Notes: a model not told the origin generated them from the letters alone. Counted from the stretch's first letter, positions 43,129-52,117 are shown. The stretch is 64,000 nucleotides of DNA from Antrihabitans spumae (GCF_043944905.1 NZ_JBIMSN010000081.1:1-64000); one strand, 5' to 3'. A program made the numbers and translations.

Positions 43129-43893
43129 ATGACTCGGACCGAAGATCTCGTCCTGCTCGAGCGCGAAGGTGCAGTCCGGACCATCCGGCTCAACGCGCCG
43201 GAGCGCCGCAATGCACTCGACGCCGACCTGCTTCGCGAACTGGCAGCAGCGATCGAGACGGTGCGAGCTGATGGTGATGCGCGCGCGCTGATCGTCGCCG
43301 GTGCGGGCAAATCGTTCTGCGCTGGAGCCGATCTCGGTGGCATGTTCGGCGACATAACGAGGCCGGTGCACGAACTGCGACGCCATCTCAAAGGCGTCTA
43401 CGGATCGTTTCTCGGTATCCGAGACCTGACGATCCCGACCATCGCGGCAGTGCAGGGCGCAGCGGTGGGCGCCGGGATGAACATCGCACTCGCCTGCGAC
43501 ATCGTGGTTGCCGGGCCTCGCGCTGCGTTCGGACCTACGTTCGCGGAAATCGGGCTGCATCCAGGCGGCGGCTGCTCGTTTATGCTCACCGAGAGGATGG
43601 GTCCTGCGCAGGCTACCGCTGCTTTGCTGTCCGGCGACATCATCAAGGCGGACAATGCAATTCGTCTCGGTCTGGCGAACCTTCTCGCCGACGAGCCGGA
43701 GGCGAAAGCGCGTGAACTCGCCACTAGGTTCGCTGCCCGGAGTCCCGAGCTCAACGCGAACATCAAACGGTCGGTGCAGATCGCGACCACGTCGGATCTT
43801 GCTACGTCGGTCGATTTCGAATCCTGGGCGCAGGCATCTTCGGTCGGGAGCGACGAATTCGGGAGCTACCTCGACAACTTCGGCAAAGCCTGA
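43129..43893 (+). CDS. enoyl-CoA hydratase/isomerase (crotonase) family protein
   Basis: A 254-residue crotonase-fold protein, paralogous to that at 9909. It shares KSFCAGADL, GAAVGAGMNIALACDIVVAG, the GLHPGGG segment and WAQASSV near the C-terminus. As in the paralogue, the positions of the two catalytic Glu residues are occupied by other residues (FGPTFAEIG, QATAALLSG). The start at 43129 is preferred over 43096 because the family begins there and TAGGCT upstream may be a -10 box. It converges with the diiron fusion gene across six bases. Confidence 0.9.
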   Translation: MTRTEDLVLLEREGAVRTIRLNAPERRNALDADLLRELAAAIETVRADGDARALIVAGAGKSFCAGADLGGMFGDITRPVHELRRHLKGVYGSFLGIRDLTIPTIAAVQGAAVGAGMNIALACDIVVAGPRAAFGPTFAEIGLHPGGGCSFMLTERMGPAQATAALLSGDIIKADNAIRLGLANLLADEPEAKARELATRFAARSPELNANIKRSVQIATTSDLATSVDFESWAQASSVGSDEFGSYLDNFGKA

Positions 43894-43899
43894 CGGCTA

Positions 43900-46196
43900 T
43901 CACGCGTCGAAGTCGAGGCGAACCTTCTCGCTCGCGGCGCGCGTTTGGCAGGTCAGCACGAACCCGTCGGCAACTTCGTCGTCGGAGAGGATGAAGTTCG
44001 CTGCCATCGGTGTTGCCTGGCCATCGCACACCTTGGCCCTGCACATTCCACACACCGCTTCCCTGCACGACCACGGAATGTCCTGTCCGGTGCGCAGTGC
44101 CGCGTCGAGCAGTAGTTCGTTGTCGGTGAGCTGGATTGTTTCGTCTGCACCTTCGAAGTCGAATCGCAGCTGCGCGCCGCAACGCTGGTGGCATCGGTCG
44201 GCGCGGGTGTCGCGGTGACGGTGGCCGTGGATGCGATCGTGTTGAACAGTTCAAAATGAATTGCCTTGCGCGACACGTCCTTGGCAAGAAGGGCATCGCG
44301 AACCGCTTCGGTCATCGGAGCCGGTCCGCACAGGAACCAGTGGGCGGCGTCCTCCAGTTCGAGTTCGGCGAGTCGGGCCGCGTCGATGAATCCGCTGGCA
44401 AACCCCGCACCGCTTCTGCCGCCCTTTTCGAGCACGTGCAGCACCGTGAGCCGATCCCCGTATTGCCGGTCCAGTGCGGCGATTTCGTCGAAGAACATCA
44501 CCGAACTTCGGTCCTTGTTGGCGTACAGCAACGTGAATCTGCTGTCGGGCTCTTCCTCGAGGACGCTGGCCATGATCGACAGAATCGGGGTGATGCCGCT
44601 GCCGCCGGCGACACCCACGTAGTGCAACGCGTTGGCTGCGTCCAGTTCGGTATGGAATCGACCGGCGGGTGGGACCACGTCGACCTCGTCGCCGACTTTC
44701 AACTTCTCGACGACGTAGGTCGAGAAGACGCCGTTGGGTGTCTGCTTGACGCCGACTCGCAAGGTTTGCGCCGACACCGGCGCACATATCGAGTAACTCC
44801 GCCGGACTTTTTCGCCGTCGATGACGGCTTCGACAGTCAGGTACTGCCCTTGCTTGTAGCGATAGGTCTCGGCGAGTTCGGGCGCAACGTCGAACGTGAC
44901 GGCGACACTGTCGGGAGTCAGCCGAGTCACGTCGCAGACGGTGAGTCGGTGGACGCTCTTCGAACTCTCCGGTCGTAGGCGCGGCCGCTCCGACGGTGCG
45001 AGTGGATCCCCGATGAGGCCCCACGGTAGAAACCCGGTGGCGCGCCGAATCGCCTGGACGGGAGCCGAATTGGTCACCATGTCCGGCAGCGACAACGATG
45101 TTCCGTTGGAGGGCCCCGACTCCTCACGCGGTTTCGGTTGTTTACCCGGACCCGATCCCGCGCCCGCGAGGGTGCCGCGGCTCAACTTGCCAAGCCCAGG
45201 AATGGTCAGGATCTTCGTCGCTGCATCAAACGCTGCTGCGGTTCCGGTGTCGACGCCACGACCTATCAACCCGCGCTCGACGTCGGCGTCGTTGATCAAA
45301 TGGCTCGCGCGCCAAAGGCCCGCGGCGGGTCCACCGATCAGGTTGTTCTCGCTCAAGAACTCGACCACGTTCTTACCCCAGTCGGCACGGGTTCGATGCA
45401 TGTTCGGGTTTTCGCGGGCCGTCTTGTAAGCCTTACCGGGGTCGAGGCCGATCGCGCCGTACACCCCGGGACTGATCAGAGCTTCGACGATGGCGAATCC
45501 GACTACAGCGCAGAGGGTTTGCTGAATCAGCAACTCGGCGGGGTCCAGTCCCTGCTTCATCATGTCGGAGATCTGTTCACGCGCGAATCGAATGTGCCGC
45601 GCTTCTTCGGTGACGTGAATCTGGTTGATACGCTTGATCAGCGGCTCGATCGTCTCGTCGGACAACATCTCTCGCTGAGCTTCGTCGAGTATCTCCTCAG
45701 CTACCAGAATCGCAGCGTACGAGCTGGGTCCCCAGGTGATCGCCTTGAACACGCGGCCGAGTTCGTTGAGTACTTTCGAGTGCCGGTGCGGCGGAATGCC
45801 GGTGCGCGCGAGGACTTTTCCGAACATGATCGAGTGGTGGCATTCGTCGGCAACCTCGGTAAGCGCCCACTGCATGTGTGCTGTGCGCGGATCCATGTCG
45901 TAGGCGCTGCGAAGCACCAACTGCATGAGGATCATCTCGAACCAGATGCCTGTGCTCATCACGCTGCCGAATTCGTGACGCGTCAACTCGACTCGCTGGG
46001 TGGGGGACAGGGTCTCCCAGATGTCTGTGCCGTACAGAGTCGAGCGATGCAGCGGCATAAACGGTGCGTCTCCGACAAGTGGAGCGTCCCAATCGATGTC
46101 GGACCAAGGATCGTAGGACTGCTTGAGCGAGGATTTGATCAGCCGGCTCGAGATCTTCTCGGATGCCTCGAAACGTTCGTCGACTGCGCCGGTCAT
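43900..46196 (-). CDS. fused diiron oxygenase, FNR-type reductase and 2Fe-2S ferredoxin, with a one-base frameshift before the ferredoxin
   Basis: A protein of about 765 residues when corrected. Residues about 20-320 form an AurF-like diiron oxygenase with metal-binding ECHH and EEARH motifs. After a Pro/Gly-rich linker, residues about 400-650 form a ferredoxin-NADP reductase module: FAD-binding RRSYSICAP, NAD-binding GGSGITPILSI, and FLCGPAPMTEAV. The final 85 residues form a plant-type ferredoxin with C-x4-C-x2-C in SCREAVCGMC and the last Cys in LTCQTRA. That part lies in a different frame: one base is missing near 44170-44182. The start at 46196 has GGAGG. As written, the polypeptide loses its ferredoxin. 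The whole would be a self-sufficient N- or C-oxygenase. Confidence 0.85.
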
Positions 46197-46228
46197 GTCG
46201 CCTCCAAATGCACCGTCAAAAACACCGC

Positions 46229-46244
46229 TGTGACCTAGATCACG
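46229..46244. promoter_or_regulatory. CRP/GlxR-like palindrome upstream of the diiron fusion gene
   Basis: TGTGACCTAGATCACG matches TGTGA-N6-TCACA except for the last base. It lies 33-48 bases upstream of the start at 46196. The motif suits a cAMP-receptor-type regulator. Binding is inferred. Confidence 0.5.
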
Positions 46245-46323
46245 GAGCCTAACATCGGCATCGGCACGAGGCAGTGGTGTTGCGAATCCCGGTTCAGGTG
46301 TTGGGCGCACCTAGAATCGACCG

Positions 46324-46617
46324 ATGGCGAAATACGGTCTCTGGCAATCGGTTAAGCATTACATGCTCAGCGACCTGAGGCCGGTTCTCGAGTCCGATAC
46401 GATCGCGGACCTGGAGAATTTTGCGTTGGAACGCGGCTGGTACGCGCCGGCTCCCGCCGTCATCGCCCGCAACGACATGGGCACGTGGATTCCGTCGATC
46501 TGGGTGCGCAAGTCCGGTCTCGTCGACTTGAAGCCGGATCAGCCGATCAAGTACGTGGAGGTTCGCGAAGGCAAGCGGCCGTGGCCGAACCATCTCGGCG
46601 AGCCGCCGAGCGTCTGA
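46324..46617 (+). CDS. hypothetical protein
   Basis: A 97-residue soluble protein (MAKYGLWQSVKHYM, then ADLENFALERGWYAP and IKYVEVREGKRPWPN). It has no signal peptide or membrane segment and no recognised family. It is transcribed divergently from the diiron fusion gene and converges on the GGDEF-EAL gene. The even composition and good codon use make it a likely real gene. Confidence 0.65.
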   Translation: MAKYGLWQSVKHYMLSDLRPVLESDTIADLENFALERGWYAPAPAVIARNDMGTWIPSIWVRKSGLVDLKPDQPIKYVEVREGKRPWPNHLGEPPSV

Positions 46618-46627
46618 TTCGCGTCGA

Positions 46628-48808
46628 CTAGTGCGATACGCCGGCCATGAGTAGCGACATAGCTTTGTCCGCTGCTATCGGCAGGCCGAGCAGGAACCCC
46701 TGAGCGACATCGCAACCGCACCTGCGCAGTGCGTCGAGTTGTGCGGCCGTCTCTACTCCCTCGCCGACACACGTGACGTCGAATGCCCGAGCCAGCATCA
46801 CCATGGCCGACACCATCGCTTCGGGACGAGTGCCAGGTAGGTCGGAGATGAAGGATTTGTCGATTTTGAAACAGTCGAAAACCGGGTAGCGGCGCAAATA
46901 GTTGATGGAGCTGTGACCGCTGCCGAGGTCGTCGAGAACGATCTTCACGCCCATTTCATGCAGTGTGGACAACGTCCCTGCCACCCGAGCGGTGTCGGAG
47001 ACCCAGACCGTCTCGGTGATCTCCAGCCCCAACGAAGCTGGGTCGAGGCCGGTCCGAGCCAAGATCTCTGCGACTTGCGAGACGAAAGCCGGGTCACGCA
47101 ACTGCAGTGCGCTGACGTTGACGCGGATGCCGACGTCGGTGAATTCGCGCCATGACGCGGCTTGCTCGCATGCTGTCTGCAATGCCCACTCGCCGAGTTC
47201 GCCGACGAGTCCGGTTCGCTCTGCGATAGCGATGAATTCGGACGGGCCGATCGCACCGAGGGTCGGATGCTCCCATCGCGCAAGCGCTTCCATGGCGTCG
47301 ATGGCACCTGTGGTCAGGTCGACCAAGGGTTGATAGACGAGAGTCAGATTTCCCCGACTCAGGCCGGTTCGCAGGTCCACGGACAGTGCGCGAGTTCGTT
47401 CGGCGTCGTAGACGTCGCTTTGGTCGAAGACGGCGTGGCCCCCGAGGCCGGTCTCCTTGGCTCGATACATGGCGAGATCGGCACGGCGGATCAGCTCTTG
47501 TCGTGTTGTCGTGCGGTCCGAGATCGCGACTCCGATGCTTGCGCTCAGGGGTGCGGGATCCTTGTCGAACACGTGGGCGCGGCCGATCGCGTCGGTCAGG
47601 GTGCGCGCGATCACCGCTACATCGTCGGCCCCGACGATTCCGTCGCAGACGACCAGAAATTCGTCGCCGCCGAGTCTTGCGACCGTGTCGTCCGGACGAG
47701 TGGTCGCGACAAGTCGTTCGGCGAACCGGATCAGAGCGAGATCGCCTGCATCGTGGCCCAAGCTGTCGTTGATGATCTTGAAGTCGTCGATGTCGATCAG
47801 CAGCACGGCCATCGTCGTCCCGGCACTGTTTGCCCGCGCAAGGGAGGCGTCTATGCATTCGTAGGCGTGTGCACGGTTGGGTAGCCCTGTCAGCGCATCT
47901 CGCATGCTGCGCTCGTGCAGTTGTCTATCGAGATCGAGACGTCGAATCGCTGCCGAAAGAATGCCGGTGACGGTCTGCAGAAACGCGATGTCGCGATCGG
48001 TGTAGACGCGGTTCTTCACGCTGTGCACCGACAGTGCACCCCACGCGTGAGCACCGGCCGGGATGGGCACGCATACGCCACTCCGAAAACCGTAGGACGC
48101 CATGGCGACCGTGGAGAAGCGCGTCTCGTAGTCGCGGTCCTCGCAGATCACGACCTCGTTGGTGAGCAGCGAGTAACCCATCAGGGACCACGTGCCCGCG
48201 GGAAGGTGCGGTGGCCGGGGTGGCTTGCCCGCGAAGGCTTCGACGGTGAGCAAGTCGGCATCGGAGGGTGAGATCCGCGTGATCATGGATCGGTTGACGC
48301 CCATCAATGTCGACGCGGCTGCGGTGGCCGCCTCGAGTAGTTCGCCGAGCTTTCCGTCGAGAGCGAGCTTGCTCAGTTCCGCGACAGCCTGTTGTTCCGC
48401 TGCTCGATATTCCAGTGCGTCGACGGCGGCCCGCCTCTGTTCGTACTCGACTTCGCGGTAGTCGCGGACGATCAGGGCCGTGATCGGTTTGTCGTCGGTG
48501 CCCTCGATGGCAAACGCTGAAATTTGGACGGGGATCTGCTGCCCGGTAGGACCATGTTGGATGTGGCCGGGTCCGCACCACTGCCCGGACTGGACCACTA
48601 CCTGCGCTAGATCGTCGTACTCGCTGCCGCCGAACAGTTCTCGCATCGAAAGGCTCGAGCCCGCCGGCGATTGTGGCAATCCTGCCAACGCCGTCCCTGC
48701 CGGGTTGATGTAGAGAACCCGACCTGCCGAATCCGTCAGGACAATCGAATCGGGTGATTTGTCGAAGACCGAGCGCAGCAGCTCGACGGTCTCTGTTTCC
48801 TTGTGCAC
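46628..48808 (-). CDS. PAS-GAF-GGDEF-EAL cyclic-di-GMP enzyme
   Basis: A 726-residue bifunctional-type protein. A PAS domain (about 8-120) is followed by a GAF domain (about 145-290), a diguanylate cyclase domain with intact GGDEF in ARLGGDEFLVV, and an EAL phosphodiesterase domain. The EAL domain shows MEALARWEHP, EITETVW, LDDLGSG, KIDKSFI and EGVET, so the main catalytic residues look intact. No membrane segment is present. GGGGAGGA precedes the GTG start. It lies 49 bases after the MerR-type gene on the same strand. Confidence 0.94.
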   Translation of the reverse strand: MHKETETVELLRSVFDKSPDSIVLTDSAGRVLYINPAGTALAGLPQSPAGSSLSMRELFGGSEYDDLAQVVVQSGQWCGPGHIQHGPTGQQIPVQISAFAIEGTDDKPITALIVRDYREVEYEQRRAAVDALEYRAAEQQAVAELSKLALDGKLGELLEAATAAASTLMGVNRSMITRISPSDADLLTVEAFAGKPPRPPHLPAGTWSLMGYSLLTNEVVICEDRDYETRFSTVAMASYGFRSGVCVPIPAGAHAWGALSVHSVKNRVYTDRDIAFLQTVTGILSAAIRRLDLDRQLHERSMRDALTGLPNRAHAYECIDASLARANSAGTTMAVLLIDIDDFKIINDSLGHDAGDLALIRFAERLVATTRPDDTVARLGGDEFLVVCDGIVGADDVAVIARTLTDAIGRAHVFDKDPAPLSASIGVAISDRTTTRQELIRRADLAMYRAKETGLGGHAVFDQSDVYDAERTRALSVDLRTGLSRGNLTLVYQPLVDLTTGAIDAMEALARWEHPTLGAIGPSEFIAIAERTGLVGELGEWALQTACEQAASWREFTDVGIRVNVSALQLRDPAFVSQVAEILARTGLDPASLGLEITETVWVSDTARVAGTLSTLHEMGVKIVLDDLGSGHSSINYLRRYPVFDCFKIDKSFISDLPGTRPEAMVSAMVMLARAFDVTCVGEGVETAAQLDALRRCGCDVAQGFLLGLPIAADKAMSLLMAGVSH

Positions 48809-48857
48809 CGCATCCTCCCCGGTTCGACGAGGACTTCGATCGATGGATCGGAATGTA

Positions 48858-49154
48858 TCAGCGGCCGTTTGCTTCGCGAAGCTCGGCGTTGTCGTCTTCG
48901 AGCTCCAGGATTCGGTCGATCCCCGCGAGATTGATGCCGGACTTCATCAGGTCGGTGATGCGTCGAATGCGGTCGATGTCGTTGCTGCTGTACCGGCGGG
49001 TGCCTCCTTCGCTGCGTGCGGGGGTGACCAAGCCGTGGCGTTCGAACAAGCGCAGGGACTGAACTGCGGCACCGGAAAGTTCGGCAGCGACCGAGATTCC
49101 GTACACAGCGTGACCAGCAGCGGGCGGCCCGGATGAGTGGTCGGGTTCGCGCAT
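48858..49154 (-). CDS. MerR-family regulator (HspR-like)
   Basis: A 98-residue MerR-type protein. The winged HTH is YGISVAAELSGAAVQSLRLF and GLVTPARSEGGTRRYS, followed by the NLAGIDRILELEDDNAEL dimerisation helix. No C-terminal effector domain or metal Cys is present, as in HspR-type regulators. It is upstream of the GGDEF-EAL gene on the same strand, and may share its transcript. Confidence 0.88.
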   Translation of the reverse strand: MREPDHSSGPPAAGHAVYGISVAAELSGAAVQSLRLFERHGLVTPARSEGGTRRYSSNDIDRIRRITDLMKSGINLAGIDRILELEDDNAELREANGR

Positions 49155-49232
49155 CGCGCCTCACCTTCCTGGCTGACGGGTAGTCGCCAAGTCTAGCTCA
49201 GGTGCTGGCAGATCTGTGGCAGTCGAAGCAGA

Positions 49233-49379
49233 TTATCTCTCTGGCTCGTTCGAATCCTGCTCCCGCGTTGCCATACCGCCGCGGCCACCATGGTCGACCG
49301 GGCCCGGTGGATCGGTGTGGTCGTCCCTGTCCTTCTTCCGCTCCGGAGTGGCCTTCGCGGATGTGCGTTCGTCTGCCAT
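49233..49379 (-). CDS. small hydrophilic protein, probable stress gene
   Basis: A 48-residue protein (MADERTSAKATPERKKDRDD, then HTDPPGPVDHGGRGGMATRE to EPER) rich in charged residues. It is supported mainly by its promoter: GTTT and GGGTA boxes with a 16-base spacer at 49412-49436 on the minus strand, about 33 bases before the ATG. It diverges from the CsbD gene, which has the same type of promoter. No family recognised. Confidence 0.5.
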   Translation of the reverse strand: MADERTSAKATPERKKDRDDHTDPPGPVDHGGRGGMATREQDSNEPER

Positions 49380-49411
49380 GAAACCGACCCTTCACTCGAT
49401 CGGATCAGGCG

Positions 49412-49436
49412 TACCCAGTTGGGCGCGAGGTCAAAC
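49412..49436 (-). promoter_or_regulatory. SigB/SigF-type promoter, minus strand
   Basis: On the minus strand, GTTT (49436-49433) and GGGTA (49416-49412) are separated by 16 bases, matching the actinobacterial general-stress consensus GTTT-N15-17-GGGTA. It drives the 48-residue gene at 49379. Confidence 0.6.
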
Positions 49437-49525
49437 GACCTGCTCACGGCAAGGGCGGCGGGTACGCGTAAAGCGCTGCAAGGCAAAGGATTCTGCAGAA
49501 TCCGAAGAAAGTCTGTTCCGGCTAC

Positions 49526-49551
49526 GTTTACGACCGCAGGCTGCGTGGGTA
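49526..49551 (+). promoter_or_regulatory. SigB/SigF-type promoter of the CsbD gene
   Basis: GTTT at 49526-49529 and GGGTA at 49547-49551 are separated by 17 bases, 41 bases before the CsbD ATG. The pattern fits the stress sigma factor consensus and suits a CsbD gene, whose relatives belong to general-stress regulons. Confidence 0.65.
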
Positions 49552-49591
49552 CTACTTCTCCAGCACGAACCCAACGATATGAAGGAGCGAC

Positions 49592-49828
49592 ATGGCTGAC
49601 GAAAACAGTGGACCCGCCGAAGGCGTCAAGGGCATTGTCGAAGACGTGAAGGGCAAGGCCAAGGAAGCAGTTGGCAGCGTCGTCGGCAACGACAGCCTCC
49701 AGGAAGAAGGCGCAGCTCAGCAGGACAAGGCTGAGAACCAGCGCGAGGTTGCGCTCAAGGAAGCAGAGGCCGAGAAGGCCCGTGCCGCGGCCAAGGCAGA
49801 CGAAGAGCGTCAGCGCGCAGCTCAGTAG
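49592..49828 (+). CDS. CsbD-family stress-response protein
   Basis: A 78-residue CsbD-like protein. The conserved start GVKGIVEDVKGKAKEAVGSVVGND is followed by an Ala/Glu/Lys-rich helical tail. Members are small, hydrophilic and induced by general stress. GAAGGAG precedes the ATG. A stress-type promoter lies upstream and an intrinsic terminator downstream, so it is a single-gene unit. Confidence 0.92.
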   Translation: MADENSGPAEGVKGIVEDVKGKAKEAVGSVVGNDSLQEEGAAQQDKAENQREVALKEAEAEKARAAAKADEERQRAAQ

Positions 49829-49845
49829 CAGCTTGCACAACGGTC

Positions 49846-49876
49846 GAGCCGGACTTCGAAAGAAGTCCGGCTCTTT
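49846..49876. terminator. intrinsic terminator between CsbD and DUF445 genes
   Basis: A perfect 12-bp stem (GAGCCGGACTTC with GAAGTCCGGCTC) with a GAAA loop, followed by TTT. It lies between convergent genes and can act in both directions. Confidence 0.85.
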
Positions 49877-49900
49877 CGTGTGCCGACGTTCCGTGTGGGT

Positions 49901-51319
49901 TCAGGCCCCGAAGATCAAGATATGCAGCGCACCGACGACCAAGCCGAGCAGGCCTCCGTGTGCGTAGAGCAGCCACGCGTCCTGCTCGATGGCGGAATAC
50001 AGCATTTCGCCGAATTCCTCGGGTGGTAGTTCGCGGAACTTCTCGGTAGCGAAGGCGTCGATCTTCTCGGCTTGCTCACGATTGAAGTCCGGGTCGTAGA
50101 AGAGGGTCGGTGCGAACGCAACTGCAGCGGAACCAGCGTCGTGTTCGAGCGCTTCGACATCGACGACACCGAAGGAGTTTTCAGCGATCGTCATCAGCGG
50201 GCCGAGAATCCGCCTAGCCTCTTCGGAGACCGCTTCCTCGATGAATTCGACCGTTTTGTCACCACCCGCGCCGTTGAGAAGTTCGTTCGCGAAGTTGGCG
50301 ACGGTCAACACTTCGGCGGACAACATCTGCGACAGCTCGGCCGCCGCCTCATGCTGCCGCTGCGCGAACAGCCCCTGTTTCCACAGGTACTTGTACCTCG
50401 GCTGCGGCTCGCCGGGTTCGAAGACAACCTTGATAGCGATGATGTTGACGAAGATCCCGATCAGCGCCGCACCTCCGACAACCCAGAGCCAAGCTGGGAC
50501 GAAATGCACGATGTCGCTGATCGGTCCGGGTAGATCGATGGTGACAGCGCCGGGTCCGGCATGGTCGATGACGTGATCGCTGCTGTAGTGCACGAACGAC
50601 AACCACAGAGCCAACAGGATGCCCATCGGAAAGCCGAGTGCTCCGATCTTCACCATAAATCGCAGCTCGGGAACCGCCATGCCTTTGATGATGTCGCGCA
50701 ACACTTCCGGCTTCTTGCGGAGGTAGTTGACCGTCATCAGCTTCACGTTGAGCAGTTCGTCGATATTGTCGCCGATCTTCTCGAACGCGCGTCTGGAGAT
50801 ATCCGGAAGTTCGTCGTCGACGGTTTGCAGGACCGTCTCCTTGACTGCATCGGGCAGTGACCGCCACAGATTCGGATGCTCCTTCTCGATGACCTCCTCG
50901 GTCAGTCGTCGGATCTCGGGTCTCGCCGATCGTGCAAGCCGATCGGCCAGGCTGTCCGGGCCAAGCTGGTCGTAGAAATCCCCGATGCTGCCGATACGTG
51001 CGATCGACTTGTCGACGATCAGACTGGCCATCTTCTCGGCTCGACACGGAATGAATCCTTGGAAGCCGAGTACTCCGTTCGGCGCGAACGTCGGAAGTAT
51101 CTGCAGTTTGCGGGGGAGGAACGGAAAGAGGGATTTCAGGCCGGGTACGTAGAAGCCTGTGAAACGGACAGGCGCGAACAGCATGATCACGCCGGTCCAG
51201 TTGGTTATCAGGCCGGCAAGCGCGCTGAAGATCGGGACGCTGACCATGTCGACGACGAACTTCGACTGGCCTGTCAATTGCTCCCAGTCGATGAACATTC
51301 CGGCCGCAAGAGTTTCCAT
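49901..51319 (-). CDS. DUF445-family membrane protein
   Basis: A 472-residue protein of the DUF445 type. The N-terminal membrane segment VSVPIFSALAGLITNWTGVIMLFAP has the family's conserved NW/T pattern. A long amphipathic helical region follows (about 85-220), then two further membrane segments and a C-terminal one (GGLLGLVVGALHILIF). Function of the family is unknown. It lies 12 bases downstream of the DUF4393 gene, so the two form an operon. Confidence 0.85.
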   Translation of the reverse strand: METLAAGMFIDWEQLTGQSKFVVDMVSVPIFSALAGLITNWTGVIMLFAPVRFTGFYVPGLKSLFPFLPRKLQILPTFAPNGVLGFQGFIPCRAEKMASLIVDKSIARIGSIGDFYDQLGPDSLADRLARSARPEIRRLTEEVIEKEHPNLWRSLPDAVKETVLQTVDDELPDISRRAFEKIGDNIDELLNVKLMTVNYLRKKPEVLRDIIKGMAVPELRFMVKIGALGFPMGILLALWLSFVHYSSDHVIDHAGPGAVTIDLPGPISDIVHFVPAWLWVVGGAALIGIFVNIIAIKVVFEPGEPQPRYKYLWKQGLFAQRQHEAAAELSQMLSAEVLTVANFANELLNGAGGDKTVEFIEEAVSEEARRILGPLMTIAENSFGVVDVEALEHDAGSAAVAFAPTLFYDPDFNREQAEKIDAFATEKFRELPPEEFGEMLYSAIEQDAWLLYAHGGLLGLVVGALHILIFGA

Positions 51320-51331
51320 GACGTCCCCCGG

Positions 51332-52033
51332 TCAGTGGTGGTGCTTCTTGGACGGATCCGGTGGACCTGGGCCGATGATCTTGTCGCCTCGCTCGTCGGA
51401 GTCCCACCCGCCGGCGTGGTATCCGGTTGTGTCGAAACACGTCTCGCAGAACTGCGCGCCGAAGACGGACAGGCGGATACTGCGGTAGATGGTGATCGAC
51501 TTCTTTGCGCGTGCCATCGCGTCGAGGGCCCGAGGCTGCACTTCGATCAATGCGTACCTGCGAACGTCGTCGACCGGCTCCTTCGAGAAGCGCAGCAAAC
51601 CGAGTCGATGGAGGTTCGCGAAGTAGTGGTAGTCGCGGTCCGGCCAGCGGCAGCTCGCCATTTCCGCGATCATGCTGACGCCTTCCGCGAGTTGCTCCGA
51701 GCCGAGCTGAAACAACGTCTTCGTTCGTACGTCGACGACCGGTTGCGGACCCGCAACCGCGAGAAATCGCAGAATGCGTGCCTCGTCGGGAGTCAGATCG
51801 TCCATGATTCTGGAGAACGCGGGATGCAAACGACGGGGCTGCGATTCGGGATTGTGCGAATCGCGGATGAGCTTGTTCCCTCGTTTTCGAAGGTCGTCAG
51901 CTGTTTCGAGATCCCTGGTCAATGCGACGGCGGCCTTGACCGCATCTCGAGGGCCGATGCTCACCGCGTCGAGCAGTTTCGACAGCAGGACGCGCACGTC
52001 CGTGGATCCTTGTTGACCACTCGGCTCGCTCAT
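51332..52033 (-). CDS. DUF4393 (Abi-alpha-like) protein
   Basis: A 233-residue protein. The segment HPAFSRIMDDLTPDEARILRF, with the flanking helical N-terminus, resembles the Abi-alpha/DUF4393 family, named from abortive-infection-linked proteins. The C-terminal part (ADFAN-type YHYFANLHRLGLLRF) looks like a winged helix, and the end is GPPDPSKKHHH. It is co-transcribed with the DUF445 gene. Anti-phage function is not implied by this alone. Confidence 0.65.
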   Translation of the reverse strand: MSEPSGQQGSTDVRVLLSKLLDAVSIGPRDAVKAAVALTRDLETADDLRKRGNKLIRDSHNPESQPRRLHPAFSRIMDDLTPDEARILRFLAVAGPQPVVDVRTKTLFQLGSEQLAEGVSMIAEMASCRWPDRDYHYFANLHRLGLLRFSKEPVDDVRRYALIEVQPRALDAMARAKKSITIYRSIRLSVFGAQFCETCFDTTGYHAGGWDSDERGDKIIGPGPPDPSKKHHH

Positions 52034-52117
52034 GAGGCTCCGATCTCGAGTAACGCATGTCGGAGCGTAGCGTCGTTGGTAGTGAAGTAGGACACATAAC
52101 GCGACGGAGCGAGGCCT

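Noticed and set aside
45138..46238. 366-codon plus-strand frame opposite the diiron oxygenase
   Set aside because: The minus strand carries diiron and reductase motifs. This frame has none.
49193..49840. Minus-strand frame with hydrophobic start covering the CsbD gene
   Set aside because: Antisense to a clear CsbD gene and incompatible with the small stress gene and both promoters.
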